Assembly: GCF_910587525.1 (NCBI RefSeq)
Contig: NZ_CAJULS010000130.1
Coordinates: 1 to 6,546 of the forward strand
Source of the DNA: an uncultured Oscillibacter sp.
GTDB lineage: Bacteria; Bacillota; Clostridia; Oscillospirales; Oscillospiraceae
DNA: 6,546 bases
Reading direction: 5' to 3'
The notes under the pieces were generated by a model. That model was not told the DNA's origin, searched no databases, and saw only the letters and a list, made by a program, of their open reading frames with translations. The translations under genes and the position numbers were made by a program. Of the stretch, positions 1 through 5,098 are shown one piece after another (within the stretch, counting starts at the first letter, position 1; every line of letters starts with the position of its first letter).

Positions 1-229
1 CAACTACGACATGGCCTCCGGACAGGTCTGCGATGAGCTGGAGGTCGACCTGCACTGGGCGGACGGGCGTGAGGAGTCAGTGGAGTACCGGCTCAACGCT
101 GTTGAAAAAGCGGTTCTGCTTCGGAAGATGGACACCTACTGCCAGGAGCAGACCGGCCAGACGCTGAAGGACTACAGCGCCCAGTTGCTGGCGGAGGAGA
201 TGGCGACGCCCACCCAGCCCACGATGTGA
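1..229 (+). CDS. C-terminal part of an unidentified protein (5' partial)
   Basis: The frame is open from base 2 (Asn-Tyr-Asp before the first Met at 11) and ends at TGA 227-229, so this is most likely the tail of a longer protein cut by the window edge, not a 72-aa gene starting at 11. No ribosome binding site is visible before base 11. The visible part is acidic: a short strand-like stretch (ELEVDLHWADG), then a helical region (NAVEKAVLLRKMDTYCQEQTGQTLKDYSAQLLAEEM) and a short Thr/Pro tail. I do not recognise the family with certainty. Its stop codon overlaps a possible GTG start of the next gene (ATGTGA), so it is probably in the same operon as the relaxase genes. Similar tails occur, from memory, in uncharacterised proteins of Clostridia conjugative elements; that is a weak recollection. 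Confidence 0.7.
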   Translation, partial: NYDMASGQVCDELEVDLHWADGREESVEYRLNAVEKAVLLRKMDTYCQEQTGQTLKDYSAQLLAEEMATPTQPTM

Positions 230-246
230 TACAGATTTTTGCGTCT

Positions 247-645
247 ATGTCAATCTGGCTTGCGCTGCGGATCTCACCTGAGACTCAGCAGCTCGTCAAG
301 GAGATGTGTCCGCGGGACAACTGCCGTACCCAAAACGAGTTTATCGAGAGGGCCATCCGGTTCTACGCCGGGTACGTCTCCGGTCAGGAGGCCACCGCCT
401 ACCTGCCGCCCGCGCTGGCGTCCGTCCTGCGCGGCACTGTGCAGGACACGGAGAACCGCATCTGCCGTCTGCTCTTCAAGCTGGCGGTGGAGCTGGACAT
501 GGTGATGAACGTGCTGGCGGCGGGGATGGAGATCAGCGATGACGCGCTCCGCAGTCTCCGGGGCCGGTGCGTTCAGAATGTGAAGAAGACCAGCGGCAGC
601 GTCACGCTGGACAAGGCGGTGGAGTATCAGAGGGGCGGTGTGTGA
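247..645 (+). CDS. Ribbon-helix-helix protein, putative relaxosome accessory
   Basis: A 132-aa protein. The N-terminus fits a ribbon-helix-helix DNA-binding fold: a strand at about residues 3-9 (IWLALRI), helix 1 at 11-23, and helix 2 at 28-44 (RTQNEFIERAIRFYAGYV), whose N-terminal Thr/Asn/Glu/Phe pattern is typical of the family. Residues 66-110 form a second, mostly helical part (ENRICRLLFKLAVELDMVMNVLAAGM) that may serve dimer or partner contacts. I chose the ATG at 247 because it places the DNA-binding strand near the N-terminus as usual in this fold. The alternative is GTG 226, which overlaps the previous stop and adds seven residues. Neither start has a clear Shine-Dalgarno, so translation may be coupled to the upstream gene. 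Two genes upstream of the relaxase, it is plausibly the oriT-binding partner that recruits the relaxase, as MobC/NikA-type proteins do. That role is inferred from fold and position. Confidence 0.82.
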   Translation: MSIWLALRISPETQQLVKEMCPRDNCRTQNEFIERAIRFYAGYVSGQEATAYLPPALASVLRGTVQDTENRICRLLFKLAVELDMVMNVLAAGMEISDDALRSLRGRCVQNVKKTSGSVTLDKAVEYQRGGV

Positions 646-646
646 T

Positions 647-988
647 ATGGCATGGAGCACCGCTCATGAGGAACTACTCAAAAAAGTGAACCAGGAGATG
701 GATGAGTACGCACGCAGTATGTGGGACCTCCCTGGCTACACTGTTTTCGGTAAAGCAGGTGAAATTGCCTCTATGGGATTTTGCTACAATCAACTGGCAG
801 GACATCTCCACGACTACCCGGTTACGAGTGTAGAGCGGCTCCTGCAATATGAGAAGCCGCTGGAGGCTGTGCGCAGTCACTGGATGGTGGAACAGGACGT
901 GGATCTGGAAGCTGAGTTCGACCGCGTCATTCATGAGTGGGGGCATGAGGAACCGGAGTCCGGAATGGACACGCCCGGCATGTCCTGA
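647..988 (+). CDS. 113-aa hypothetical protein, weakly DUF3848-like
   Basis: ATG 647 is preceded by a purine-rich AGGGGCGG at 631-638, eight bases upstream and inside the end of the previous gene, whose stop is at 643-645. An upstream GTG at 638 is in frame but lies in that binding site. The protein is soluble and helical: residues 7-25 (HEELLKKVNQEMDEYARSM), 36-55, and 60-96 (TSVERLLQYEKPLEAVRSHW, then an acidic helix). The spacing of an N-terminal Leu/Glu helix, a central Ala-Glu-Ile helix and a LL..xxPL...xxW segment loosely resembles DUF3848 proteins of Clostridia mobile elements; I regard this as suggestive only. The stop at 986-988 is followed by a short gap before the relaxase, so it belongs to the mobilization operon. 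Its first ~200 bases are visibly richer in A+T than the genes on either side. No catalytic motif is evident. Confidence 0.78.
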   Translation: MAWSTAHEELLKKVNQEMDEYARSMWDLPGYTVFGKAGEIASMGFCYNQLAGHLHDYPVTSVERLLQYEKPLEAVRSHWMVEQDVDLEAEFDRVIHEWGHEEPESGMDTPGMS

Positions 989-997
989 TGCAGTGGA

Positions 998-1006
998 AAG
1001 GCGGTG
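998..1006 (+). promoter_or_regulatory. Shine-Dalgarno of the relaxase (points to ATG 1014)
   Basis: AAGGCGGTG differs by one base from the full consensus AAGGAGGTG and lies seven bases before ATG 1014-1016. The GTG at 1004 that opens the long relaxase frame lies inside this site, leaving it almost no spacing. The site therefore supports initiation at 1014, which is out of frame with the rest of the relaxase gene. Confidence 0.75.
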
Positions 1007-3034
1007 ACGCTCCATGCCCCGGATCATATTCAAGTGCCCTACATCAAGCCGGGGACAGCGAAAGCCGCCGCACACCTGAACAACTACGTCCGCTACGTTG
1101 CCACCCGTGACGGTACGGATCTCCTCAAGCCGGACAAGGCCGGCCAGCCCGCCACGAAAAAGCAGCGGGCTATGGTAGAGCGGCTCCTCCGGGACTTCCC
1201 CATGTGCCGCGGGATGTTCGAGTGCGAGGACTACCAGTCCTCTCCCACCCGCGCCGCCGCCTCGGAGTTTATCACCAGGGCGATAGAGGACAACTACGAT
1301 CAGATCGCCAAGCGGGAGAACTACGTCAGCTACATTGCCCAGCGCCCTCGTGCGGAGCGGCTCGGCGCACATGGTCTGTTCAACGGCACAGGCGATGCGC
1401 TGGAGCTGTCCAGAATCGCAGAGGAGGTGGCGAACCACCCCGGCAACGTGTGGCTGCCCATCATCTCCCTGCGCCGGGAGGATGCCGCCCGCCTCGGCTA
1501 CGACAACGCCAGACAGTGGCAGGCCCTCCTCTCCACCTATGTCCCTCAGATCGCGGACGCCATGAGGATACCCTGGGAGCAGTTCCGCTGGTACGCATCC
1601 TATCACGACGAGGGATCACATCCCCATGTCCACATGGTCTGCTACAGCGCGGACGGGCGCTCCGGCTTTCTGGATAAGGAGGGCATCGCCAGGATCAAGT
1701 CCGGACTGGCAAAGAATATTTTCCGCCAGGAGCTGACGGAGATCTACCGGCAGCAGACCCAGCGCCGGGATGAGCTGGTGCGGCAGTCCGGCGAGGTCAT
1801 GAAGGAACTGATCCGGCAGATGCTCTCCGGCACACTGGAGAACCCCCGCATCGAGCAGCTCATGGGCGAACTGGCCCAGCGGCTGAAAAGCACCTCTGGC
1901 AGAAAGCAGTACGGCTACCTCAAGGCGCCGCTGAAAGCTGTGGTGGATGAGATCGTGGATGAGCTGGCAAAAGACGCCCGTGTCTCTTCCGCCTATGACC
2001 TGTGGTACCAGCTGCGGGAAGAAGTGCTGCGGACGTACCGGGATGACCTGCCGGAGCGTCTCCCCCTTTCCCGGCAGGCGGAGTTCAAGCGGATCAAGAA
2101 TGTGGTGGTGGAGGAAGCGGCGCGGCTTGGTGAGCACACCGAGGTGTTCACGCCGGCGGATACTCAGGAGCCGCTCCAGGCCGGTGAGAACGCTGGCCCT
2201 GAGCCAGAGGCAGTGCCGGTAGACACGCCGGAGGAGGCTGATAGAGCGCCGCCTATCAGACAGGTCGACCCATACACTCTGTACCGTCTGGCAAAACGCA
2301 TTCTCATGGACCCCGACACCAAATCTGAGCAGATCACTCACGCGGTGGACCATCTGACCCATGCGGCGGAGGCCGGGCTGGACTACGCCCAGTATGCCCT
2401 TGGAATGTTGTACCGTAATGGCGGGCCGGTGGTACAGGACATGACCCAGGCGGTGATCTGGTTCTCCCAGGCAGCCGAGCAGGGCAACCAGTACGCCATG
2501 TACGCCCTGGGCAAGCTGCGCCTGGAGGCGGACGATCCCGCCGCCGCTCTGCGCTGGTTCCGACAGTCCGCCGATCTTGGAAACCAGTTTGCGCAGTACC
2601 GGCTGGGCAAACTGCTGCTGAGCGGCGATGGTGTGGCAAAGGATACGGCGGGCGCTGTCCGCTGGCTGACGGAGTCCGCGGAGCAGGGGAACCAGTACGC
2701 CCAGTATGCCCTCGGCAAGCTGTACCTGCTGGGAAAGGACATTCCGCAGGACAGGGAATCCGCCGTTCGCTGGCTCACACTGGCGGCGGAGCAGGGCAAT
2801 GAGTACGCCCGGTTTTTCCTTGACCACATGGACGACTCCCCCTCTCTCTTCGCCAGCGCCACCCGGCTCCTCCACCACATGGGCCGCATTTTCCAGGAGC
2901 AGGCCCCGCCCCCCAGCGGCGGGATCTCCTTTGTGGACAGCAAGCTGAGGAGAAAGATCAGGGAGAAGAAGATCGCCATGGGCCACAAGCCCAACGACCA
3001 TGAGGAGCCGGAGATTGCGCCCCGGCAGATATGA
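1004..3034 (+). CDS. MobP3-type relaxase with C-terminal SEL1 repeats; 5' end probably frameshifted
   Basis: Relaxase of the HUH endonuclease superfamily, expected to nick one strand at oriT and stay covalently attached during conjugative transfer. Numbering from GTG 1004 gives 676 aa. Residues 13-37 (YIKPGTAKAAAHLNNYVRY) carry the conserved N-terminal motif with candidate nucleophile tyrosines Y28 and Y31. Residues 196-214 contain WYASYHDEG followed by HPHVHM, the metal-binding histidines H206/H208/H210, with H201 nearby. Residues about 220-385 are helical and charged; an acidic, Pro-rich linker (about 385-425) follows. Residues 446-609 hold five SEL1-type units, and a basic tail ends the protein. 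The frame from GTG 1004 starts inside the Shine-Dalgarno and begins with an atypical TLHAPDHIQVP. The well-placed ATG 1014 encodes MPRIIFKCP, the expected first strand of this family (from memory), one frame away; adding one C to the CCC run at 1037-1039 would fuse it to YIKPGT. Family assignment is firm; whether this copy is functional is uncertain. Confidence 0.9.
   Translation: MTLHAPDHIQVPYIKPGTAKAAAHLNNYVRYVATRDGTDLLKPDKAGQPATKKQRAMVERLLRDFPMCRGMFECEDYQSSPTRAAASEFITRAIEDNYDQIAKRENYVSYIAQRPRAERLGAHGLFNGTGDALELSRIAEEVANHPGNVWLPIISLRREDAARLGYDNARQWQALLSTYVPQIADAMRIPWEQFRWYASYHDEGSHPHVHMVCYSADGRSGFLDKEGIARIKSGLAKNIFRQELTEIYRQQTQRRDELVRQSGEVMKELIRQMLSGTLENPRIEQLMGELAQRLKSTSGRKQYGYLKAPLKAVVDEIVDELAKDARVSSAYDLWYQLREEVLRTYRDDLPERLPLSRQAEFKRIKNVVVEEAARLGEHTEVFTPADTQEPLQAGENAGPEPEAVPVDTPEEADRAPPIRQVDPYTLYRLAKRILMDPDTKSEQITHAVDHLTHAAEAGLDYAQYALGMLYRNGGPVVQDMTQAVIWFSQAAEQGNQYAMYALGKLRLEADDPAAALRWFRQSADLGNQFAQYRLGKLLLSGDGVAKDTAGAVRWLTESAEQGNQYAQYALGKLYLLGKDIPQDRESAVRWLTLAAEQGNEYARFFLDHMDDSPSLFASATRLLHHMGRIFQEQAPPPSGGISFVDSKLRRKIREKKIAMGHKPNDHEEPEIAPRQI
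2339..2830 (+). repeat. SEL1-like repeat array inside the relaxase gene
   Basis: Five tandem units of about 30-38 codons (relaxase residues 446-482, 483-512, 513-550, 551-586 and a partial 587-609). The shared core is A-V-x-W-(F/L)-x-x-(A/S)-A-E-Q-G-N-x-Y-A-x-Y-x-L-G-K-L. At DNA level the units share stretches such as GAGCAGGG(C/G)AACCAGTACGCC near 2477 and 2681, so recent duplication or gene conversion is plausible. SEL1 repeats form paired helices used for protein-protein contacts. Unit 2 is shortened: it lacks the usual loop between units (LEADDP instead of a longer D/G-rich loop). Confidence 0.88.
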
Positions 3035-3044
3035 GAGAGGGAAA

Positions 3045-3073
3045 AGGGACGGTTCCTCCACGGAGCCGTCCCT
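3045..3073. terminator. Bidirectional hairpin between two convergent genes
   Basis: Inverted repeat: arm AGGGACGGTTCC (3045-3056), five-base loop TCCAC, arm GGAGCCGTCCCT (3062-3073). This gives a 12-bp stem with one G-T pair. It lies 10 bases after the relaxase stop (3034) and 5 bases beyond the stop of the convergent 84-aa gene (3079). Read on the minus strand it is followed by TTTCCCTCTC, a modest U-rich run; on the plus strand the tail is CTCTCTGTC. It therefore probably acts for both genes, better for the minus-strand one. Confidence 0.75.
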
Positions 3074-3078
3074 CTCTG

Positions 3079-3333
3079 TCAGACACTGAAATTCAGCTGA
3101 TGATAATATCCGTCACAGACACGGGCGATGGGCTTGTCCGCCACATCGGGCTGTTCCGGGCCGTAGAGCAGACGGCCAACCCTGTAGACCGCGCCGTTAA
3201 TCATGACGGACTCTCCCACCGTGCGTCCGCCGAAGCGGGTCAGCCACGCCAGCGCCTCCCGTACCGTACAGCCCCGCCGCAGCTCTCCGTTCTCATCCCA
3301 GATCGGGTCATAACTCAATTCCATACACAACAT
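3079..3333 (-). CDS. 84-aa hypothetical protein
   Basis: The start ATG at 3333 has a GGAGG (3339-3343 on the plus strand as CCTCC) five bases upstream. A longer frame to 3393 has no such site and overlaps the promoter; an internal ATG at 3324 is too far from it. The protein is small, soluble and without Cys-based metal sites. An N-terminal SYDPIWDENGELRRG segment leads to a helix (TVREALAWLTRFG) and then strand-rich sequence (ESVMINGAVYRVGRLLYG, IARVCDGYYHQLNFSV). I do not recognise the family. It has its own promoter at 3365-3393 and converges on the relaxase, sharing the hairpin at 3045-3073. As an autonomous small gene in a mobile element it could be a regulator or accessory factor, but nothing in the sequence establishes this. 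Confidence 0.78.
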   Translation of the reverse strand: MLCMELSYDPIWDENGELRRGCTVREALAWLTRFGGRTVGESVMINGAVYRVGRLLYGPEQPDVADKPIARVCDGYYHQLNFSV

Positions 3334-3364
3334 CCTTTCCTCCAGTAAAAAGCAACCGCTGTAT

Positions 3365-3393
3365 ATTGTAGACGGGCCGCCAAAGAAAAGCAA
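3365..3393 (-). promoter_or_regulatory. Sigma-A-type promoter of the 84-aa gene
   Basis: On the minus strand TTGCTT (3388-3393) and TACAAT (3365-3370) are separated by 17 bases (3371-3387). The predicted start of transcription is near 3357, about 24 bases before the ATG, with the Shine-Dalgarno between. A short inverted repeat CCGCCA/TGGCGG (3377-3382 and 3394-3399) brackets the -35 element. Confidence 0.65.
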
Positions 3394-3496
3394 TGGCGGA
3401 AACGGAGAAAAAGCAGGGAAATTCTGTATGAGCCAGGGAGCAATTGGGGGTTGACAAATCGAAACACCTAAACGGGGTACGCTTCACACAGTATTT
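3394..3496. other. Intergenic stretch with no gene recognised
   Basis: Between the promoter of the 84-aa gene and the stop of the FNT channel gene lie about 100 bases with no supported coding sequence. No convincing rho-independent terminator for the FNT gene is visible. A TTGACA occurs on the plus strand near 3452 but has no matching -10 at 16-18 bases. A short plus-strand frame starting at 3444 only reads through the reverse of the FNT gene. Confidence 0.5.
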
Positions 3497-4315
3497 CTAC
3501 GCCGACCTTCTGCCGTGGCAGTACCAGAAGAGGCACCCAAGGCCTGCGCCGCCCAGGGAATTCCCCACTGTTACCGGCAGGAGATTCCGCAGCAGGAAGT
3601 TCCCCCAGGTCAGGGCGGTGAGGTCCACCCCCGCCTCCGCCGCCAGGGACGCATAGGCGGGGACCATCCCGGCAAACAGCCCGGCGGGGATGTAGAAGAG
3701 GTTGGCGATACAGTGCTCAAAGCCGCAGATGACGAAAAAGGCCACCGGCAAGTAGGCCCCCACCACCCGGCCCATCAGGTCTCTGGCGGACAGGGACAGC
3801 AGCACCCCGGCTGTCACCAGGAGGTTGCAGAGAATCCCCAGGATCACGGCGTTCCCCGCCGGGAGAGCGCATTTCCCCGCCGCCAGCTTCATGGTAAACA
3901 CTGCCAGCTGACCGCCGGAGTAATTCAGCTGGCCGCCGAAGGCACAGCCAACGGCGGTGAGCATTGCGCCCACGGCGTTACCCAGGTACACCACGCACCA
4001 GTTTTTCAGCATCCCACCCGCCGTGGCCTGGCGGTCCAGTAGAGAGATGACCATCAGCGTGTTGCCGGTAAAAAGCTCCGACCCCGTCAGGATCACCATG
4101 GCCAGGCCAAAGGGGAACAGCAGCCCGCAAACAATCCGGGCCGCGCCCACATTGGCGATGGTGTGGGCGGCGGTGTTGGTCACCGCCCCGCCCATGGCGA
4201 TAAAGAACCCGGCCAGCACCGCCAAGAGGAACATCTTCACAAGGGGCAGCTGCGTCTTGTTCCGGCCCGCCGCGGCATAGTTCGCGGCACACTCTGCAGG
4301 GGTATAGAGGTTCAT
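3497..4315 (-). CDS. Formate/nitrite transporter (FNT) family channel
   Basis: A 272-aa integral membrane protein, the usual length for FNT channels, which form pentamers and pass small monovalent anions (formate, nitrite, hydrosulfide and similar) across the inner membrane. The two family signatures are present: LTGSELFTGNT (residues 76-86) and GFEHCIANLFYIP (198-210), including the central pore histidine H201. Six hydrophobic segments are visible at about 27-50, 60-92, 105-127, 155-176, 184-208 and 240-265, with the helix-breaking loops expected of the fold. GILCNLLV (160-167) matches the conserved N-x-LV segment. The start at 4315 has AGGAGG seven bases upstream (4323-4328); the longer frame to 4405 overlaps the toxin gene and is not used. 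The gene begins 16 bases after the PIN toxin stop, in the same direction and with no visible promoter of its own, so it is probably co-transcribed with the toxin-antitoxin pair. The transported anion cannot be decided from sequence here. Confidence 0.93.
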   Translation of the reverse strand: MNLYTPAECAANYAAAGRNKTQLPLVKMFLLAVLAGFFIAMGGAVTNTAAHTIANVGAARIVCGLLFPFGLAMVILTGSELFTGNTLMVISLLDRQATAGGMLKNWCVVYLGNAVGAMLTAVGCAFGGQLNYSGGQLAVFTMKLAAGKCALPAGNAVILGILCNLLVTAGVLLSLSARDLMGRVVGAYLPVAFFVICGFEHCIANLFYIPAGLFAGMVPAYASLAAEAGVDLTALTWGNFLLRNLLPVTVGNSLGGAGLGCLFWYCHGRRSA

Positions 4316-4322
4316 GAAAAGG

Positions 4323-4328
4323 CCTCCT
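4323..4328 (-). promoter_or_regulatory. Shine-Dalgarno fixing the FNT start
   Basis: AGGAGG on the minus strand, seven bases before ATG 4315. It lies in the 16-base gap after the toxin stop and decides the 272-aa start over the 302-aa reading. Confidence 0.85.
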
Positions 4329-4331
4329 GTG

Positions 4332-4736
4332 TCAAAGTATCTGGTAACGGCGCATAAACTCCACCGGCGTACAGATCTCAGGCCGCTCGACCTGAATCTC
4401 CGCAAAGTCCTTGTCCCCCGTGATCAGTATATCCACATCCTCAATGATTGCGGTATATAAAACGGGATAGTCTTTCGGATCTCTGATCTCAAACAGCGTC
4501 TCATCCATGACACGCGGCGTATAGACCAGCTCATAACTCATCGCGGCGAGCATCTGGTCGACGGCAGCCGCTTTTGTTGGAAATTTACGCTGGATCACAT
4601 AGCCCAGCTCTTCCACGATGAAGGACGAGAGAACCAGCCTGTGCTCCTCAAAGATGCAGCGCATCATCCGGTTCATCCGCTCACTGGGGAAGAGAATGGC
4701 TGAGAGAAGGACGTTGGTGTCCAGCATGATCCGCAT
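4332..4736 (-). CDS. PIN-domain toxin (putative endoribonuclease)
   Basis: A 134-aa PIN-domain protein of the short toxin type (COG1569-like), predicted to be a metal-dependent ribonuclease that cleaves RNA when not neutralised by the antitoxin. The acidic active site is complete: D6 in MLDTNVLLS, E42/E43 in SFIVEELG, D86 (with D89) in IRDPKDYPVLYTAI, and D108 in ILITGDKDF. The start ATG 4736 follows the antitoxin stop by one base (TGAGATG) and uses GGAGGG inside the antitoxin gene, the usual arrangement for translational coupling. A longer frame to 4787 lies within the antitoxin gene and is not used. Base composition is closer to 50% G+C, lower than in the neighbouring channel and relaxase genes, consistent with separate acquisition. 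All catalytic residues are intact, so an active toxin is expected; the RNA target is unknown. Confidence 0.9.
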   Translation of the reverse strand: MRIMLDTNVLLSAILFPSERMNRMMRCIFEEHRLVLSSFIVEELGYVIQRKFPTKAAAVDQMLAAMSYELVYTPRVMDETLFEIRDPKDYPVLYTAIIEDVDILITGDKDFAEIQVERPEICTPVEFMRRYQIL

Positions 4737-4737
4737 C

Positions 4738-4995
4738 TCAGCCCTCCATCCGTTCCCGCCGCAGTTCAGAGACCAGGTCGACCACATCCTGTTCGTCTTT
4801 CAGCCCAAGCCGTTCCGCCTCCCCGGTAAATGCGGCCTGTGCCTTTCGCAGCGCGTCCATGGAGGAGTTCATCATGATGACCCGCCCCTGCTCCTCAACA
4901 AACAGGATCTTGTCTCCCTCCTTTACGCCGAGTTTTCTCCGAATATCAATGGGAATTGTGATCTGTCCCTTTGATGTGACTTTGGCAAGCTCCAT
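4738..4995 (-). CDS. AbrB/SpoVT-type antitoxin
   Basis: An 85-aa protein. Residues 1-45 (MELAKVTSKGQITIPIDIRRKLGVKEGDKILFV in outline) are a swapped-hairpin AbrB domain: the TSKGQITIP loop and the RRKLGVKEGD segment are diagnostic. Residues 50-85 form a charged helical tail (DALRKAQAAF, then DLVSELRRERMEG) expected to bind and block the PIN toxin. The start at 4995 has AGGAG nine bases upstream; an in-frame ATG at 5016 would add seven residues but lacks this spacing. The gene is first of an apparent antitoxin-toxin-channel unit. In such modules the antitoxin dimer, alone or with toxin, represses its own promoter; operator-like repeats at 5025-5049 lie at the predicted transcription start. Confidence 0.92.
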   Translation of the reverse strand: MELAKVTSKGQITIPIDIRRKLGVKEGDKILFVEEQGRVIMMNSSMDALRKAQAAFTGEAERLGLKDEQDVVDLVSELRRERMEG

Positions 4996-5024
4996 CGTGT
5001 TTGACTCCTTTCTCAAACCCGCGA

Positions 5025-5049
5025 TTCCTTACTTTCCTTACTATCAGTA
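5025..5049. promoter_or_regulatory. Candidate antitoxin operator
   Basis: Two perfect tandem copies of TTCCTTACT (5025-5033 and 5034-5042) run into a palindrome TACT-ATC-AGTA (5039-5049) that overlaps the -10 element of the antitoxin promoter. Repeats at this position are typical of autoregulated toxin-antitoxin operons; binding by this AbrB protein is inferred. Confidence 0.5.
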
Positions 5050-5074
5050 TACCCCATATAGATGAAAAAAGCAA
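5046..5074 (-). promoter_or_regulatory. Sigma-A-type promoter of the antitoxin operon
   Basis: On the minus strand TTGCTT (5069-5074) and TATACT (5046-5051) are 17 bases apart. Transcription would begin near 5038, about 40 bases before the antitoxin ATG, inside the tandem repeats. Confidence 0.72.
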
Positions 5075-5087
5075 CCGTGAATTTAAC

Positions 5088-5094
5088 AAGGAGG
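5088..5094 (+). promoter_or_regulatory. Shine-Dalgarno of the Toprim gene
   Basis: AAGGAGG four bases before ATG 5099 (a slightly short spacing). Another ATG at 5095 abuts the site and opens a different, short frame; protein homology selects 5099. I see no convincing plus-strand promoter between 4996 and 5088. Confidence 0.75.
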
Positions 5095-5098
5095 ATGT

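Noticed and set aside
1616..3061. Long minus-strand open frame (about 480 codons) opposite the relaxase
   Set aside because: It is the antisense shadow of a GC-rich gene; it has no family motifs, and the plus-strand frame has clear HUH and SEL1 motifs.
3334..3496. Possible oriT or attachment site in the intergenic region
   Set aside because: Only a 6-bp inverted repeat explained by promoter context; no nick-site-like motif or longer inverted repeats could be recognised.
3444..3656. Small plus-strand frame with TTGACA nearby
   Set aside because: No matching -10, and most of it reads the reverse of the FNT gene.
4316..4405. Longer start for the FNT channel at 4405
   Set aside because: It overlaps the toxin gene, adds an Arg-rich leader not seen in FNT proteins, and the AGGAGG site supports 4315.
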